Shown in pieces: positions 51,455 to 60,849 of a stretch of DNA of 64,000 nt (position 1 is the first letter of the stretch; every line of letters begins with the position of its first letter). Below the pieces are notes generated by a model. That model did not search any database, was not told where the DNA came from, and saw only the letters and a list, made by a program, of their open reading frames with translations. Location: positions 496,001-560,000 of the forward strand of contig NZ_LRVM01000001.1 of the NCBI RefSeq assembly GCF_001571775.1, written 5' to 3'. The stretch comes from Anaerotignum neopropionicum. Its GTDB lineage: Bacteria > Bacillota > Clostridia > Lachnospirales > Anaerotignaceae. Made by a program: the position numbers and the translations under genes.

Positions 51455-53023
51455 TCAGTTTTCCTTTGTCATGATATGAATATCCTCGGGCTGGAAGATC
51501 AGACCCACCTCGTTGCCGATTTCGTAGCGGTCGGTGGTGTCAACCTTGTATTCGTAGCCTTCGGTGGCGAAGGTTACTTCGTAGGTGCCGGGTGCTACGG
51601 TTTCAGGGTCAAAGGTGTACTTTACGTCGGCAATTTCCACGGAAGTGCCGTCCTCCAGGCTCCAGGCCGAGGCATTTGCCCAAGTTTTCAAGTCTGTTTC
51701 CAAGGCGATGGATTCGTGGATTTCATCCGCCTTTTTAAAGAAGTTTACGGCAAAAATTTCTTCCTGATATTCCTTATTTGCCACACGGTTTTCGTCTTTC
51801 ACAATCATGTTTACCGTTACGGAGGTGCCAGCGGCGGTAGAGAAGGTTACGGGATAGCTGCCGTTTTCTTTTTGGATAGAATAACTGATTTCTTTAATGG
51901 AAATAAACTCGTCTGTTTCGGGATCCCATGCCTGAGCATCGGCACGGGCTACAATGGTGCCTTCGTCCAATTTTTCAACGTCCTCCACATCAAGGTAAAA
52001 GTCGTTGGCAGAAATTTTTTCGTTGGCGCTTTCGTTATAAACAGGGCGGTCGTCGGAAACCATCATTTTTACGGTGATTGAGGTACCCACCTTGGTTTCT
52101 ACAATGGTTTCGTAATGTACCCCTTTAAACAATACGGATTTTACAATGCCCTTTAGCTTGCCATCTGTTCTTGGGACAATATCCAAATCCTCGGGACGAA
52201 TGACAACATCCACCTTCTCGTTGGGGGCAAAGCCAAAATCCACACATTTGAATTTTTTATCTTCAAATATAACAAGGTAATCCTCCTGCATGACACCGTC
52301 AATGATATTGCTTTCCCCGATAAAGTTGGCAACATATTGGTTGACAGGCTCGTTATAAATATCGGTGGGCGTGCCGATTTGCTGAATTTCCCCATCCTTC
52401 ATAACCACAATTTTATCGGACATGGTGAGGGCTTCTTCCTGATCGTGGGTAACATAAATAAAGGTAATGCCTACCTCCTGCTGAATTTTTTTCAGCTCTT
52501 GCTGCATTTCCTTTCTTAGCTTTAAATCCAGCGCACCCAGAGGCTCGTCCAAAAGCAGTACGCTTGGTTCGTTTACCAAGGCACGGGCAATGGCAACACG
52601 CTGCTGTTGACCGCCGCTCATTTCCGTCACGTTGCGGTCTGCGTATTCTTCTAAATTTACAAGCTTAAGCATACGCTTTACCTTTTGCTCGATAATATCC
52701 TTTGGCTCTTTTTTGATTTTCAATCCAAAAGCGATGTTATTATAAACATTCATGTGAGGAAACAAAGCGTATTTTTGAAATACCGTGTTGATTTCTCTTT
52801 TGTAGGGAGGTACTTTAGTGATTTCCTGGCCATCAAAAAGAACCTGTCCTTCAGTTTGTGTTAAAAAACCACCCAAAATACGCAGGAGGGTTGTTTTTCC
52901 GCAGCCACTGGGGCCAAGCAGTGTAACGAATTCGTTTTCGTAGATATCCAAATTGATACCCTTTAAAACCAATTTGCCGTCAAAGTCCTTGACGATGTTT
53001 TTGAATTGAATCAGCTTTTTCAT
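51455..53023 (-). CDS. potA: Polyamine ABC ATPase PotA with a duplicated beta-rich insertion, 522 aa
   Basis: The ATPase part is standard: Walker [10 protein letters not shown] (about residues 37-45), signature [15 protein letters not shown], Walker [14 protein letters not shown]-loop THDQEEAL. Normal PotA is about 360-380 residues and ends in a TOBE domain. Here the TOBE-like start ([19 protein letters not shown]) and the end ([16 protein letters not shown]) are separated by about 190 residues that hold two tandem repeats of about 90 residues ([10 protein letters not shown]... and [10 protein letters not shown]..., each with a following A-W-x-x-x-D-G/E pattern and GxYxVTF strand). The repeats look like Ig-type domains of surface proteins. 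GGGAGG precedes the start at 53023. Confidence 0.9.
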   Translation of the reverse strand: MKKLIQFKNIVKDFDGKLVLKGINLDIYENEFVTLLGPSGCGKTTLLRILGGFLTQTEGQVLFDGQEITKVPPYKREINTVFQKYALFPHMNVYNNIAFGLKIKKEPKDIIEQKVKRMLKLVNLEEYADRNVTEMSGGQQQRVAIARALVNEPSVLLLDEPLGALDLKLRKEMQQELKKIQQEVGITFIYVTHDQEEALTMSDKIVVMKDGEIQQIGTPTDIYNEPVNQYVANFIGESNIIDGVMQEDYLVIFEDKKFKCVDFGFAPNEKVDVVIRPEDLDIVPRTDGKLKGIVKSVLFKGVHYETIVETKVGTSITVKMMVSDDRPVYNESANEKISANDFYLDVEDVEKLDEGTIVARADAQAWDPETDEFISIKEISYSIQKENGSYPVTFSTAAGTSVTVNMIVKDENRVANKEYQEEIFAVNFFKKADEIHESIALETDLKTWANASAWSLEDGTSVEIADVKYTFDPETVAPGTYEVTFATEGYEYKVDTTDRYEIGNEVGLIFQPEDIHIMTKEN

Positions 53024-53039
53024 GTTTGCCTCCCACATA

Positions 53040-53573
53040 TCAAAATAACGGTGGCGTTGAAATCCATAGAACCTTCGCCTTCGTTTTTTTATCGTTTTTT
53101 AAAATATGACTTGTTTTGCCCAAGAGGTAGAAGGTTTCTCCTTTATGCACAGTATGGCGTTCCTCCCCGCAGTCAAGCATAATGCTGCCCTCAAGGACAT
53201 AGCCGAATTCTTCGCCGCTGTGAGGGTTCATTTGAAAGGATTCTCCACCAGGCGGCAGCTCAATTAAAATTGGCTCCATTTCATTTTTTTGTGTATTTGG
53301 CACAATCCAGTGAACGGTGTATTGTCCGCGTTCATCCATAAAAAAATCTTTTTTATGAAAAACCAACTGCTCTTGTTTTTCTTCCTTAAAAAACTCCGCA
53401 AGGGTGGTGCCTAAGGCCTCTAAAATATCATTTAAGGTCGCAATGGAAGGAGACGTCAAATTCCTTTCCATCTGGGAGAGGAAACCCTTTGTCAGCTCGC
53501 TGCGGCTGGCCAATTCTTCTAAGGTTAGGCCCTTTTGCACACGAAGCTGCTTGATTTTATGTCCGATTTCCAT
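53040..53573 (-). CDS. XRE-family regulator with C-terminal cupin (PuuR-like), 177 aa
   Basis: Cytoplasmic transcription regulator. An XRE helix-turn-helix covers about residues 5-60 ([32 protein letters not shown]) and a cupin_2 domain about 105-175 ([34 protein letters not shown]). This layout is typical of repressors of polyamine genes. The start at 53573 has AAAGGAG 9 bases upstream. It is first in the pot operon, 16 bases before potA, and a palindrome lies between its promoter and start, which fits autoregulation. Confidence 0.9.
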   Translation of the reverse strand: MEIGHKIKQLRVQKGLTLEELASRSELTKGFLSQMERNLTSPSIATLNDILEALGTTLAEFFKEEKQEQLVFHKKDFFMDERGQYTVHWIVPNTQKNEMEPILIELPPGGESFQMNPHSGEEFGYVLEGSIMLDCGEERHTVHKGETFYLLGKTSHILKNDKKTKAKVLWISTPPLF

Positions 53574-53602
53574 CCTCAACAACTCCTTTTTATCGTAAAA
53601 AA

Positions 53603-53617
53603 TTTAGCAGCGCTAAA
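53603..53617. promoter_or_regulatory. Palindrome in the pot operon leader (candidate operator)
   Basis: TTTAGC-N3-GCTAAA, a perfect 6-bp inverted repeat, with a further CTAAAC/ACTAAAC pair within 20 bases. It lies about 30 bases downstream of the -10 box and 30 bases before the regulator start. Confidence 0.5.
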
Positions 53618-53647
53618 CTTTTGTATTAATTTTACTAAACCTCAATT

Positions 53648-53675
53648 ATTATACAACAAATAAGTCGAAAAGCAA
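53648..53675 (-). promoter_or_regulatory. Promoter of the pot operon
   Basis: On the minus strand TTGCTT, 16 bases, TATAAT, about 75 bases before the regulator start codon. Confidence 0.6.
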
Positions 53676-54078
53676 TAGAAATGAAACAAAAAATTTGATA
53701 TATAAAACTTTTTGACAAAATGCAGTAATAAAATTATATTTTATTGCCGTTTTTTAGTTTCTTCGCTCATCAACTGGGGAAAGGAATCCTTTACAAATTG
53801 CATACATTCTCTGCTGTTTATCAATATAAAACTTTCTATATTTATATAATAAACTTTTGTGAGGAAAAGTGAAATAAATTAGAGATTTGAAGCTTTAAAA
53901 AAAATCATGAATTTTTGTCATTTTTAAACAAATCTGTTGTTGTTTTGACGGAAATAAGATAAAAGCTAAAAATAAAGAATTCATTTTGTTATAAAAATTA
54001 ACAGTATTTCGCTGAACAAAGCCTTAAAAATCACTAGTTTAACTGTATTTAAAAACATACAATTTTTACAAAATGACA
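53676..54078. other. AT-rich intergenic stretch between the pot operon and the aminotransferase
   Basis: Part of the gene-free interval 53574-54177. Very AT-rich with T/A runs; no gene, repeat or hairpin I can support apart from the flanking promoters. Confidence 0.5.
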
Positions 54079-54107
54079 TTGACAGCTAGGGGATTTTGTG
54101 GCTTAAT
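54079..54107 (+). promoter_or_regulatory. Promoter of the first aminotransferase gene
   Basis: TTGACA (54079-54084), 17 bases, CTTAAT (54102-54107). The -35 box sits in ACATTGAC, as it does before the second paralogue. Confidence 0.55.
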
Positions 54108-54177
54108 AAGTACATGTCTTTATTGAAGTACATTATTATAAGGTTAAAAAACCGACATGAAAGGGGAATAAATAAAT

Positions 54178-55362
54178 ATGGTTCGTTTTGCAAAAAGACT
54201 TGATTTATTAGATGGTTCGGATATTGGAGATCTTTTAAGACTCATTGCCAGACCCGACATTATTTCTTTTGCAGGCGGCTTGCCCGCACCGGAGCTGTTT
54301 CCTGTAGAAGAATTAAAACAGGCCGGGATTGCGGTCATGGAAGAAATGGGCACTGTTGCCTGTCAGTATTCCTCTACCGAAGGTCTGCCTGCGTTAAGAC
54401 AAAAAATAGCGGAAAGAATGGAAGTAAAAAACAATATTCATACCAGCGCAGATCAGATTTTGATTACCAGTGGTTCTCAACAGGGACTTGATTTTGCGGC
54501 ACGGGTATTTATAGATAAGGGCGATGTAATTTTGGTGGAAAGCCCTTCCTATTTAGGTGCGATTAACGCATTTAAGGCAAGTGAGCCTACCTTTATTGAA
54601 GTGCCTACCGATGATGGTGGCATGATTATGGAGGATTTGGATAAAATTCTTGCCACAACGGAAAATGTAAAAATGGTTTATGTGATTCCTGATTTCCAAA
54701 ACCCCACAGGCCGTACATGGTCTTTGGAGAGAAGAAAGAAGTTTATGGAAATTATTAATAAATATGAAATCCCTGTCATTGAGGATAACCCTTATGGCGA
54801 GCTGCGTTTTGAGGACGAAGATATGCCGGCGTTGAAATCCTTGGATACTAAGGGTCTTGTGGTTTACCTTGGTACACTATCCAAAATTATGGTTCCTGGT
54901 TTCCGCTTAGGTTGGGTTTGTGCAGAGGATGAAATCCTTTCTAAGTTCAACACGATGAAGCAAGGGGCAGATTTGCAGACCTCAACTTTGACACAGCTTC
55001 AGGCAAACAAGTATTTGGATTTGAATGACCTGGATGCTCATGTGAATAAGATTCGTGAGGTTTATAAGCATAGACGTGATGTAATGATGGCGGCAATGAA
55101 AGAGTATTTCCCAGAGGAAGCAAAGTTCACCTATCCCGTTGGAGGCTTGTTTACTTGGGTGGAATTGCCTTCCTACATTAACACAAAGGATATGGCTTTG
55201 CAGTGTCTGGAAAAGAAGGTTGCATACGTTCCCGGCGGCAGTTTCTTTCCCAATGGGGGGAAAAATAACTGTTTCCGTATGAATTATTCCTGTATGAGTG
55301 ATGAAAAAATCATTGAAGGTGTAAAGGCTTTGGCGGAGGTTATTAAGGCAAACCTGAAATAA
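54178..55362 (+). CDS. PLP-dependent aminotransferase (2-aminoadipate/aromatic type), 394 aa
   Basis: Fold type I, class I/II aminotransferase of the LysN/ARO8-like group, which transaminates 2-aminoadipate, branched-chain or aromatic amino acids. Motifs are DIISFAGGLPAPELFP near residue 24, LITSGSQQGLDFAARVF, PDFQNPTGRTWSLERR, NPYGELRF and the PLP lysine in LGTLSKIMVPGFRLGWV (about residue 237). GAAAGGGG precedes the ATG. No DNA-binding domain is fused, so it is not a MocR regulator. A very similar paralogue follows at 55852. The exact amino acid is unknown. Confidence 0.9.
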   Translation: MVRFAKRLDLLDGSDIGDLLRLIARPDIISFAGGLPAPELFPVEELKQAGIAVMEEMGTVACQYSSTEGLPALRQKIAERMEVKNNIHTSADQILITSGSQQGLDFAARVFIDKGDVILVESPSYLGAINAFKASEPTFIEVPTDDGGMIMEDLDKILATTENVKMVYVIPDFQNPTGRTWSLERRKKFMEIINKYEIPVIEDNPYGELRFEDEDMPALKSLDTKGLVVYLGTLSKIMVPGFRLGWVCAEDEILSKFNTMKQGADLQTSTLTQLQANKYLDLNDLDAHVNKIREVYKHRRDVMMAAMKEYFPEEAKFTYPVGGLFTWVELPSYINTKDMALQCLEKKVAYVPGGSFFPNGGKNNCFRMNYSCMSDEKIIEGVKALAEVIKANLK

Positions 55363-55407
55363 GCACGCGGGAAAGTTTTCGCCCTCTTTGAAGTTAGATA
55401 AAATAGA

Positions 55408-55450
55408 CCCTCGTAATATATCCAAAGACGGATGATATGCGAGGGTTTTT
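55408..55450 (+). terminator. Terminator of the first aminotransferase gene
   Basis: CCCTCGTA...ATATCC pairs with GGAT...ATGCGAGGG and is followed by TTTTT. Confidence 0.82.
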
Positions 55451-55727
55451 CTACTATAAAAGTCCTGATAATTTTTTAACAAAAATCATGGCGTTTTTTT
55501 TAGATAGTTGTTGTTGGGTTTATGGAGAGGAAACGGAACATGTTTGTAAATTAATACAAAATTAGTTTTGAGGTTAAGAAGTTTTTTGTAAAAATTGTTT
55601 TTGAATAAAAACAATTTAATGGGTGTTGTTTTAAAGCAAGAAAAATTGTTCTTGAATTTATACAAAAAAATATTGGAGAATGATTTATTTTATGTGATTT
55701 TTTAGCTTTAAAAATCATAAGATTACA
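55451..55727. other. AT-rich spacer between the aminotransferase paralogues
   Basis: Part of the 490-base gap between the two genes. Very AT-rich; nothing beyond the terminator and promoter at its ends is visible. Confidence 0.5.
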
Positions 55728-55756
55728 TTGACTTTGGTAAAAAGATATGCTTTAAT
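55728..55756 (+). promoter_or_regulatory. Promoter of the second aminotransferase gene
   Basis: TTGACT (55728-55733), 17 bases, TTTAAT (55751-55756). Confidence 0.6.
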
Positions 55757-55851
55757 TAAATTATGTAAGAAATTTTTAATTAATTTGTCAATGTATAAAA
55801 AAAATATGATACTTGTCAGACATTAATTGTTTTTTAAGGAGGAAGAAATCG

Positions 55852-57036
55852 ATGATACGTTTTGCAGACAGAATGAATCTTTTAACAGGCTCTGAAATCA
55901 GAGAGTTGCTTAAGCTCACTGCTCAGCCTGATATTATTTCTTTTGCAGGCGGTTTACCTGCACCCGAATTGTTTCCTGTTGAGGGAATGAAAGCCGCAGC
56001 TATTAAAACCTTGGAGGAAAGTGGAGAGGCTGCCATGCAGTATTCCACTACAGAGGGTTTTCCGCCGTTGAGACAGAAAATTGTGGACAGAATGAAAGCA
56101 AAAAACGGTATCCAAACAGATATTGACCACATATTGATTACCAGTGGTTCTCAACAAGGGTTGGATTTTGCAGGGCGTGTTTTCTTAAACCCGGGTGATG
56201 TTGTTTTAATGGAAAGCCCTTCTTACTTAGGGGCGATCAATGCGTTTAAGGCCAGTGAACCAAAATTTGTAGAGGTTCCTACCGATAACAACGGTATGCT
56301 TATGGAAGAATTGGAAAAAATTCTTGCTACTACAGATAATGTAAAAATGATTTATGTAATTCCCGATTTCCAGAATCCCTCAGGCAGAACATGGACGCTG
56401 GAAAGACGTGAAAAATTTATGGAAATCATTAACAAATTTGAAATCCCTGTTATTGAAGATAATCCTTATGGGGAATTGCGTTTTGAAAATGAAAATATGC
56501 CTTCATTGAAATCAATGGATACAAAGGATCTTGTTATTTTCTTAGGAACCTTCTCTAAAATTTTAGCACCTGGCTACAGACTGGGTTGGGTTTGTGCAGA
56601 GGACGAAATTTTGGAAAAATTCAACTTTATTAAACAGGGCGCAGATCTTCAGTCCTCCACAGTTTCCCAGATAGAAACAAATACCTTCTTGGAAATGAAT
56701 GATTTGGATCAGCATGTTGCAAAAATCAAAGAGGTTTATGGCAAAAGACGTAACTGTATGTTGAAAGCCATGGAGGAGTATTTCCCCAAGGAATGTACCT
56801 GGACCTATCCCGACGGTGGTTTATTTACATGGGTAATTTTACCTGAATACATGGATGCAAAGGAATTGGCGACTCAATGCTTGGAAAAAAAGGTTGCTTA
56901 TGTTCCCGGTGGCAGCTTCTTCCCCAATGGCGGACACGAAAATACTTTCCGCATGAACTATTCCAATATGCCTGAGGAAAAAATTGAAGAGGGCATTAAG
57001 CGTATTGCAGAGGTAATCAAAGCGAACTTGAGATAA
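55852..57036 (+). CDS. PLP-dependent aminotransferase (paralogue of the preceding), 394 aa
   Basis: Same length and closely similar to the protein at 54178 throughout: DIISFAGGLPAPELFP, LITSGSQQGLDFAGRVF, PDFQNPSGRTWTLERR, NPYGELRF and LGTFSKILAPGYRLGWV with the PLP lysine. Differences are spread along the protein, so this is an old tandem duplication, not a recent one. The start at 55852 has AAGGAGG about 10 bases upstream. It has its own promoter and terminator, which implies separate control of the two copies. Confidence 0.9.
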   Translation: MIRFADRMNLLTGSEIRELLKLTAQPDIISFAGGLPAPELFPVEGMKAAAIKTLEESGEAAMQYSTTEGFPPLRQKIVDRMKAKNGIQTDIDHILITSGSQQGLDFAGRVFLNPGDVVLMESPSYLGAINAFKASEPKFVEVPTDNNGMLMEELEKILATTDNVKMIYVIPDFQNPSGRTWTLERREKFMEIINKFEIPVIEDNPYGELRFENENMPSLKSMDTKDLVIFLGTFSKILAPGYRLGWVCAEDEILEKFNFIKQGADLQSSTVSQIETNTFLEMNDLDQHVAKIKEVYGKRRNCMLKAMEEYFPKECTWTYPDGGLFTWVILPEYMDAKELATQCLEKKVAYVPGGSFFPNGGHENTFRMNYSNMPEEKIEEGIKRIAEVIKANLR

Positions 57037-57076
57037 TCTTGTTGCTTTGAACATACAAACCATAACTCCATATGCG

Positions 57077-57111
57077 TAAAACCCCCGCAGCTTTTGTTGT
57101 GGGGGTTTTAT
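57077..57111 (+). terminator. Terminator of the second aminotransferase gene
   Basis: AAAACCCCCGCA pairs with TGTGGGGGTTTT (one G-U), loop of 8 bases. Confidence 0.85.
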
Positions 57112-57212
57112 GTTATATAGGATTTGTAAAAAACTTAGTGTAAGGATAGAGGAAAAGGGAAATATGTATTTTGTGATAACATAAATTTTGCATTTAACCA
57201 GAGTGTTTGACA

Positions 57213-57285
57213 AACTTTAGGCGTTGGCCCTGCATCGCCCAAAACAGGGCAGACGGCGAAGCTGGCTTTTCCTTGGCAAGAAGCA
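57213..57285 (+). repeat. Mosaic intergenic repeat, copy G (partial)
   Basis: AACTTTAGGCGTTGGCCC, then CAGGGCAGACGGCGAAGCTG and GCTTTTCC: the central block of copies B and D with a few substitutions. Confidence 0.7.
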
Positions 57286-57331
57286 CAAAAATACAGCGTT
57301 TATGCACGAAAAGTGTGCCATGATAAACTGC

Positions 57332-58132
57332 TTACTTTTTTGTAGGCTGTGGGGTGGAAATTTTTTTGTTCCGAGCAACAGGGGCAATCAATACCTTGCC
57401 CGTTCCTCTGTATACATTCACAAGTCCCTCGCCGGAAGCGGCGGAGCCAACCAAAGTATTTGTAGTGCGTTCAACTGTGAATTCTAGGGTGTTTGACCAT
57501 GCGATTGCCATGTTTCCGTCAATGCGCAAAACATCTTTTTCTAACTCAACCACAATTAGCTCCTCCTTGGGTACGGGGCTTTCAAGCACGGCAATGCCTG
57601 TTCCTGTCAATGCTGTATTGAAAAATCCCTCGCCTCCAAGAACCGCAGAAGAAAGATTAGACCTTGCGGTCACCTTCATGTTGACACTATCGTCACATGC
57701 CAAAAACATTCCATCCTCAATAACCATGCTTCCGTTCCATGTTGCCAAATCCTCAAAGAAAACGTATTTATAAGTGGGTTCTAAGACCAATAAACCGTTT
57801 CCTGTATAGCGTGGTTTAATGGTAGTTTCGCCGGTGACTTTGCTCCCCACAAACTTTTTCATTAAATCCCCTGCGCCCTTTATATTGGTGGTTACTTGAA
57901 GCTGACCAATCATCATCTGCATGGTTCCGCCTTGAATAATAACCCCGTTGTCGCCATTGAGGTTGGCAATGACCTGTCTTTTTCGAACATTCATTTTTGA
58001 AGCAAAATAAGAAAACTGGGCACTTTCGGGGGTCACAGAAATATCTTTTTCGTACTCCAAAAGGGAAAAGCATCCTTGGCTTGCAACAACCTTGTGTGCG
58101 TCGGTGGGCTGAAACAAATTGGTGCGAATCAT
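57332..58132 (-). CDS. AIM24-family protein, 266 aa
   Basis: All-beta, repetitive AIM24/TIGR00266-type protein. It contains many Gly-rich strands, for example MNVRKRQVIANLNGDNGVII, GGTMQMMIGQLQVTTNIKGA, GEGFFNTALTGTGIAVLESP and NTLVGSAASGEGLVNVYRGT. No signal peptide. AAAGGAGG precedes the ATG. Bacterial members have no settled function; the yeast namesake acts in mitochondrial architecture. It stands alone between repeat copy G and a gene-free stretch. Confidence 0.85.
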   Translation of the reverse strand: MIRTNLFQPTDAHKVVASQGCFSLLEYEKDISVTPESAQFSYFASKMNVRKRQVIANLNGDNGVIIQGGTMQMMIGQLQVTTNIKGAGDLMKKFVGSKVTGETTIKPRYTGNGLLVLEPTYKYVFFEDLATWNGSMVIEDGMFLACDDSVNMKVTARSNLSSAVLGGEGFFNTALTGTGIAVLESPVPKEELIVVELEKDVLRIDGNMAIAWSNTLEFTVERTTNTLVGSAASGEGLVNVYRGTGKVLIAPVARNKKISTPQPTKK

Positions 58133-58635
58133 AAAAAATCCTCCTTTGCGTTATGCGCATAAAAAAAATCAAGATATGCTTTATATTAAGTTATTCAAGG
58201 TTTGTCATTCGTCTGGTGTATTTTTGTGAAAAATACATAGTGACTTAACAATTATCATGATAGCACTGGTTTGCAATTTTTTCTACTGTTTTGAATATTT
58301 TATGATGGTTTTTACCCAGTGTAAATATTTATAGAAGAAAAATACGCGCTGTCAAAAGCTTGGCTGCAATTGCATTTGAAGTGAAAAAGCGCAGCAAAAA
58401 AATGCAATTGGCAACAAAATGTATGGGTTTTTTGAATAATAGGATGCTTTATCAATTTTTTAGAGATAGCTATAAGAATTGACAAAAAAATAGAAGTCAA
58501 GCGGTGAGCAGAGAGATTTGTGACTGCATTATATTTTCTTGGAGACACTGAAAGATGTAAAAAACCATTGCTATAGATTATTGTTCTACGTCCTTTTCCA
58601 CTGGCATAAACTTTGTATGAAAGGAGGCGGTGCCA
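58133..58635. other. Gene-free stretch upstream of spoIIP
   Basis: About 500 bases, AT-rich. The one clear structure is a perfect 11-bp inverted repeat at 58367-58410. A CATAAACT at about 58605 recalls a sigma-E -10 box but lies too near the start codon and lacks a fitting -35. Confidence 0.5.
58367..58410. repeat. Inverted repeat upstream of spoIIP
   Basis: CAATTGCATTT (58367-58377) and AAATGCAATTG (58400-58410) are exact reverse complements separated by 22 bases. No T run follows, so a terminator is unlikely. Confidence 0.6.
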
Positions 58636-59706
58636 GTGGAGCAAAAAGGTGGCGGAAGGCAACTTGGTCTAAGCATTTTTGGCCTTCTGCTTTTTCTGCT
58701 ATCCATGCCGCTTTTTTTGCAGATGGGTGGTGGACAATGGCTTTTGGCAGAAGTATTGCCAGGACAAGTACCCCACGATTCATTGTCCATAGAAAGCTTG
58801 CGGTTTGAACGGACAGTGCCCAAGGAAATGGACGACGTTGCTGTTTGGGGTGTGAAGGATGTGGAATTTCAGCAAAAAGACACGAATCTCATTGGCGAAA
58901 AGGGTTTGTGTGTAACAGCGGAAGTCCTTGAAAAGATGAAGGACTTTTCTTATTTAAAAAGTAATTTTTATACTATAGATTCAAGAACCTCCCTTTTGGA
59001 AGGCGATATCAATGTGAGTGAAGCCTTATCCATGGATTTTTCCATAAAACCTACCTTAGAGGAGCCGAGGATTTTGATATTTCATACCCATACCCATGAG
59101 GATTTTGTGGATAGTGATATGTCGAAGGGGCTTCAAGAGGGCATATGCGGCGTGGGTGAGGAATTAAAGGATATTTTGGAGAAAAAATATGGAATAAGCG
59201 TATTGCACGATATGAATATTTATGATGCAGTGAATGGTGTTTTACAGCGAGAGGGAGCCTATGAACGCAGCGGCCCTGGGGTGGAGAAAATATTGAAGCA
59301 ATATCCATCCATTGAGGTGTGTATTGATTTACATAGGGATGGAATACCGGAAACCATGAGATTGGTTACTGAAATTGATGGGAAAACCTGTGCAAAAGTA
59401 ATGCTTGTAAACGGTATATGCCGTTTGAATAAGGATGGCCAGGCAGAGCCGGTTTCTTGGCTGGAAAATAAATATATTAAAGAAAATTTGGCCTTTAGCC
59501 TCCAAATACATACCTTGGCAGGACAGAAATTTCCAGGGTTTATGCGGAAAAATTATTTAAACCCCTATCGTTTTATTTTGCACTATATGCCTCGCTCTGC
59601 ACTGATTGAAGTGGGAGCGCAAACAAATACAAAGCAGGAAGCACTCAATGCAATGGAGCCTTTGGCAAAAATTTTGGCAGAAGTGCTGTTGGAGGATACC
59701 CCCTAG
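58636..59706 (+). CDS. spoIIP: Stage II sporulation protein P (SpoIIP) family amidase, 356 aa
   Basis: Membrane-anchored N-acetylmuramoyl-L-alanine amidase and endopeptidase that, with SpoIID and SpoIIM, thins septal peptidoglycan during engulfment. A transmembrane segment lies near residues 12-32 (SIFGLLLFLLSMPLFLQMGG). The catalytic domain has zinc motifs ILIFHTHTHEDFV (about 139-151), IDLHRDGIPE (about 225) and ALIEVGAQTNT (C-terminal Glu). The start is GTG at 58636, with AAGGAGG 7 bases upstream; a GTG at 58630 is too close. A transcript ending at the 60000 hairpin is likely. It implies a spore-forming lineage. Confidence 0.88.
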   Translation: MEQKGGGRQLGLSIFGLLLFLLSMPLFLQMGGGQWLLAEVLPGQVPHDSLSIESLRFERTVPKEMDDVAVWGVKDVEFQQKDTNLIGEKGLCVTAEVLEKMKDFSYLKSNFYTIDSRTSLLEGDINVSEALSMDFSIKPTLEEPRILIFHTHTHEDFVDSDMSKGLQEGICGVGEELKDILEKKYGISVLHDMNIYDAVNGVLQREGAYERSGPGVEKILKQYPSIEVCIDLHRDGIPETMRLVTEIDGKTCAKVMLVNGICRLNKDGQAEPVSWLENKYIKENLAFSLQIHTLAGQKFPGFMRKNYLNPYRFILHYMPRSALIEVGAQTNTKQEALNAMEPLAKILAEVLLEDTP

Positions 59707-59999
59707 AGAGAATCTTTGGGGGGGCAGGGTGTTGATAAAGTCGATACCCTTTGAAAAAGCTCAGTTCCTTCAAGCTTTTTTAAGTTAGCAGAGGGCAAAT
59801 AGATGCGTTCCTGTGACCAAAAGGTTTCAAAACGGGTCAAAGCATTTTCCCAGGCGGGGAAACGGCTCCGCCGCCCTGTTATTTTCAGGGTGCAGAACAA
59901 TTATCCTCGGATGGGCAAAGTTCATCCTGCGGATTCCATTTGGGAAACTCTTCGTTTTCCAAACCCTTCCGTTTATAAAATGGGTTTTTCGACACTCTC
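59707..59999. other. Intergenic stretch after spoIIP
   Basis: About 290 bases in the 450-base gap before the HAD gene. I see no gene. It contains GTGTTGATAAAG, which recalls the edge of the mosaic repeats, but no full block. Confidence 0.4.
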
Positions 60000-60034
60000 A
60001 CCCCTTAATAAGAATCTTTAAGGGGTTTTTTAAT
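60000..60034 (+). terminator. Terminator upstream of the HAD gene
   Basis: ACCCCTTAA pairs with TTTAAGGGGT (8-base loop), followed by TTTTT. Confidence 0.8.
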
Positions 60035-60154
60035 TGCACAAAAGCAGTATTTGGGGTAAAATAAACAAAACTTTCATAGAAGAAAATCAGAAAATGATTG
60101 CCTTATTACAGTTTGTTTAGGATAAGGCTAGGTATTGAGGATAGGAGCGACGAT

Positions 60155-60805
60155 ATGAAAAAATTACAGCAAAAGGTGATATTATTTGACTTGGACGGTA
60201 CTTTAACAGACTCCGCCGAGGGGGTAATTCGTTCCGCACAGCATATGCAAGAAAAGATGGGGATTCCCAAGTGGGTAGATGCGGATTTAAGGTTTATTGT
60301 TGGCCCGCCCTTGATGCGAACCTTTACCGAGGATTTTAAAATGAGCGTGGAAGAGGCGCAAAAGGCTTTGGAGTATTTCAGAGAACGCTATGCCACGGTG
60401 GGTCTATTTGAAAATAAGGTTTATGATGGGATTCCTGAAATGCTGGAGGAATTAGGAAAAAAGGGGAAACGCCTTGCAGTAGCTACCTCTAAAAAAGAAG
60501 AAACGGCGGTTCGTATCTTGAAGCACTTTGGAATAGATGAATTTTTTGAGGTAATTGGCGGTGATAACCGAGAAATCGGCCGTGATACGAAGGGAAAGGT
60601 CATTGAATATGTGTTGGAAACCATGAAGGTAGAAAAGGAAGATGCTATTATGGTGGGGGATCGGAAGTTTGACGTTGAGGGCGCCCATTTGGTGGGAATT
60701 CCTTGTGTTGCTGTGGAATTTGGCTATGGGGACAAGGCGGAATTTGATGCCTGCGGCGCGGATTATATTGCGGCGACACCAAAGGCTGTGGAGGAGCTGT
60801 TTTGA
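60155..60805 (+). CDS. HAD-superfamily phosphatase (phosphoglycolate phosphatase-like), 216 aa
   Basis: Cytoplasmic HAD hydrolase, subfamily IA. Motif I is ILFDLDGTLTDS (nucleophile Asp near residue 11), motif II VATSKKE, motif III Lys in DTKGKVIEYV and motif IV MVGDRKFDVEGA. A four-helix cap lies between residues 20 and 90. The start at 60155 has GGATAGGAG upstream. Family members hydrolyse phosphoglycolate, pyrophosphate or sugar phosphates. Its neighbours give no further clue. Repeat copy F follows. Confidence 0.87.
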   Translation: MKKLQQKVILFDLDGTLTDSAEGVIRSAQHMQEKMGIPKWVDADLRFIVGPPLMRTFTEDFKMSVEEAQKALEYFRERYATVGLFENKVYDGIPEMLEELGKKGKRLAVATSKKEETAVRILKHFGIDEFFEVIGGDNREIGRDTKGKVIEYVLETMKVEKEDAIMVGDRKFDVEGAHLVGIPCVAVEFGYGDKAEFDACGADYIAATPKAVEELF

Positions 60806-60849
60806 TGGATGAAAGAAAATCAAAAAATGTTGGTAAGGGTATGGAAAAA

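Noticed and set aside
51389-52081. Antisense open frame (230 codons) over potA and the start of potB
   Set aside because: It mirrors the codon pattern of potA on the other strand; its Phe/Gly-rich composition and lack of any motif mark it as a shadow.
54178-57036. The two aminotransferases as MocR/PdxR regulators
   Set aside because: Both lack the N-terminal GntR DNA-binding domain and are full-length enzymes of 394 residues.
58605-58612. CATAAACT as a sigma-E -10 box for spoIIP
   Set aside because: It would place the transcription start almost on the ribosome site, and no sigma-E -35 sequence lies at the right distance.
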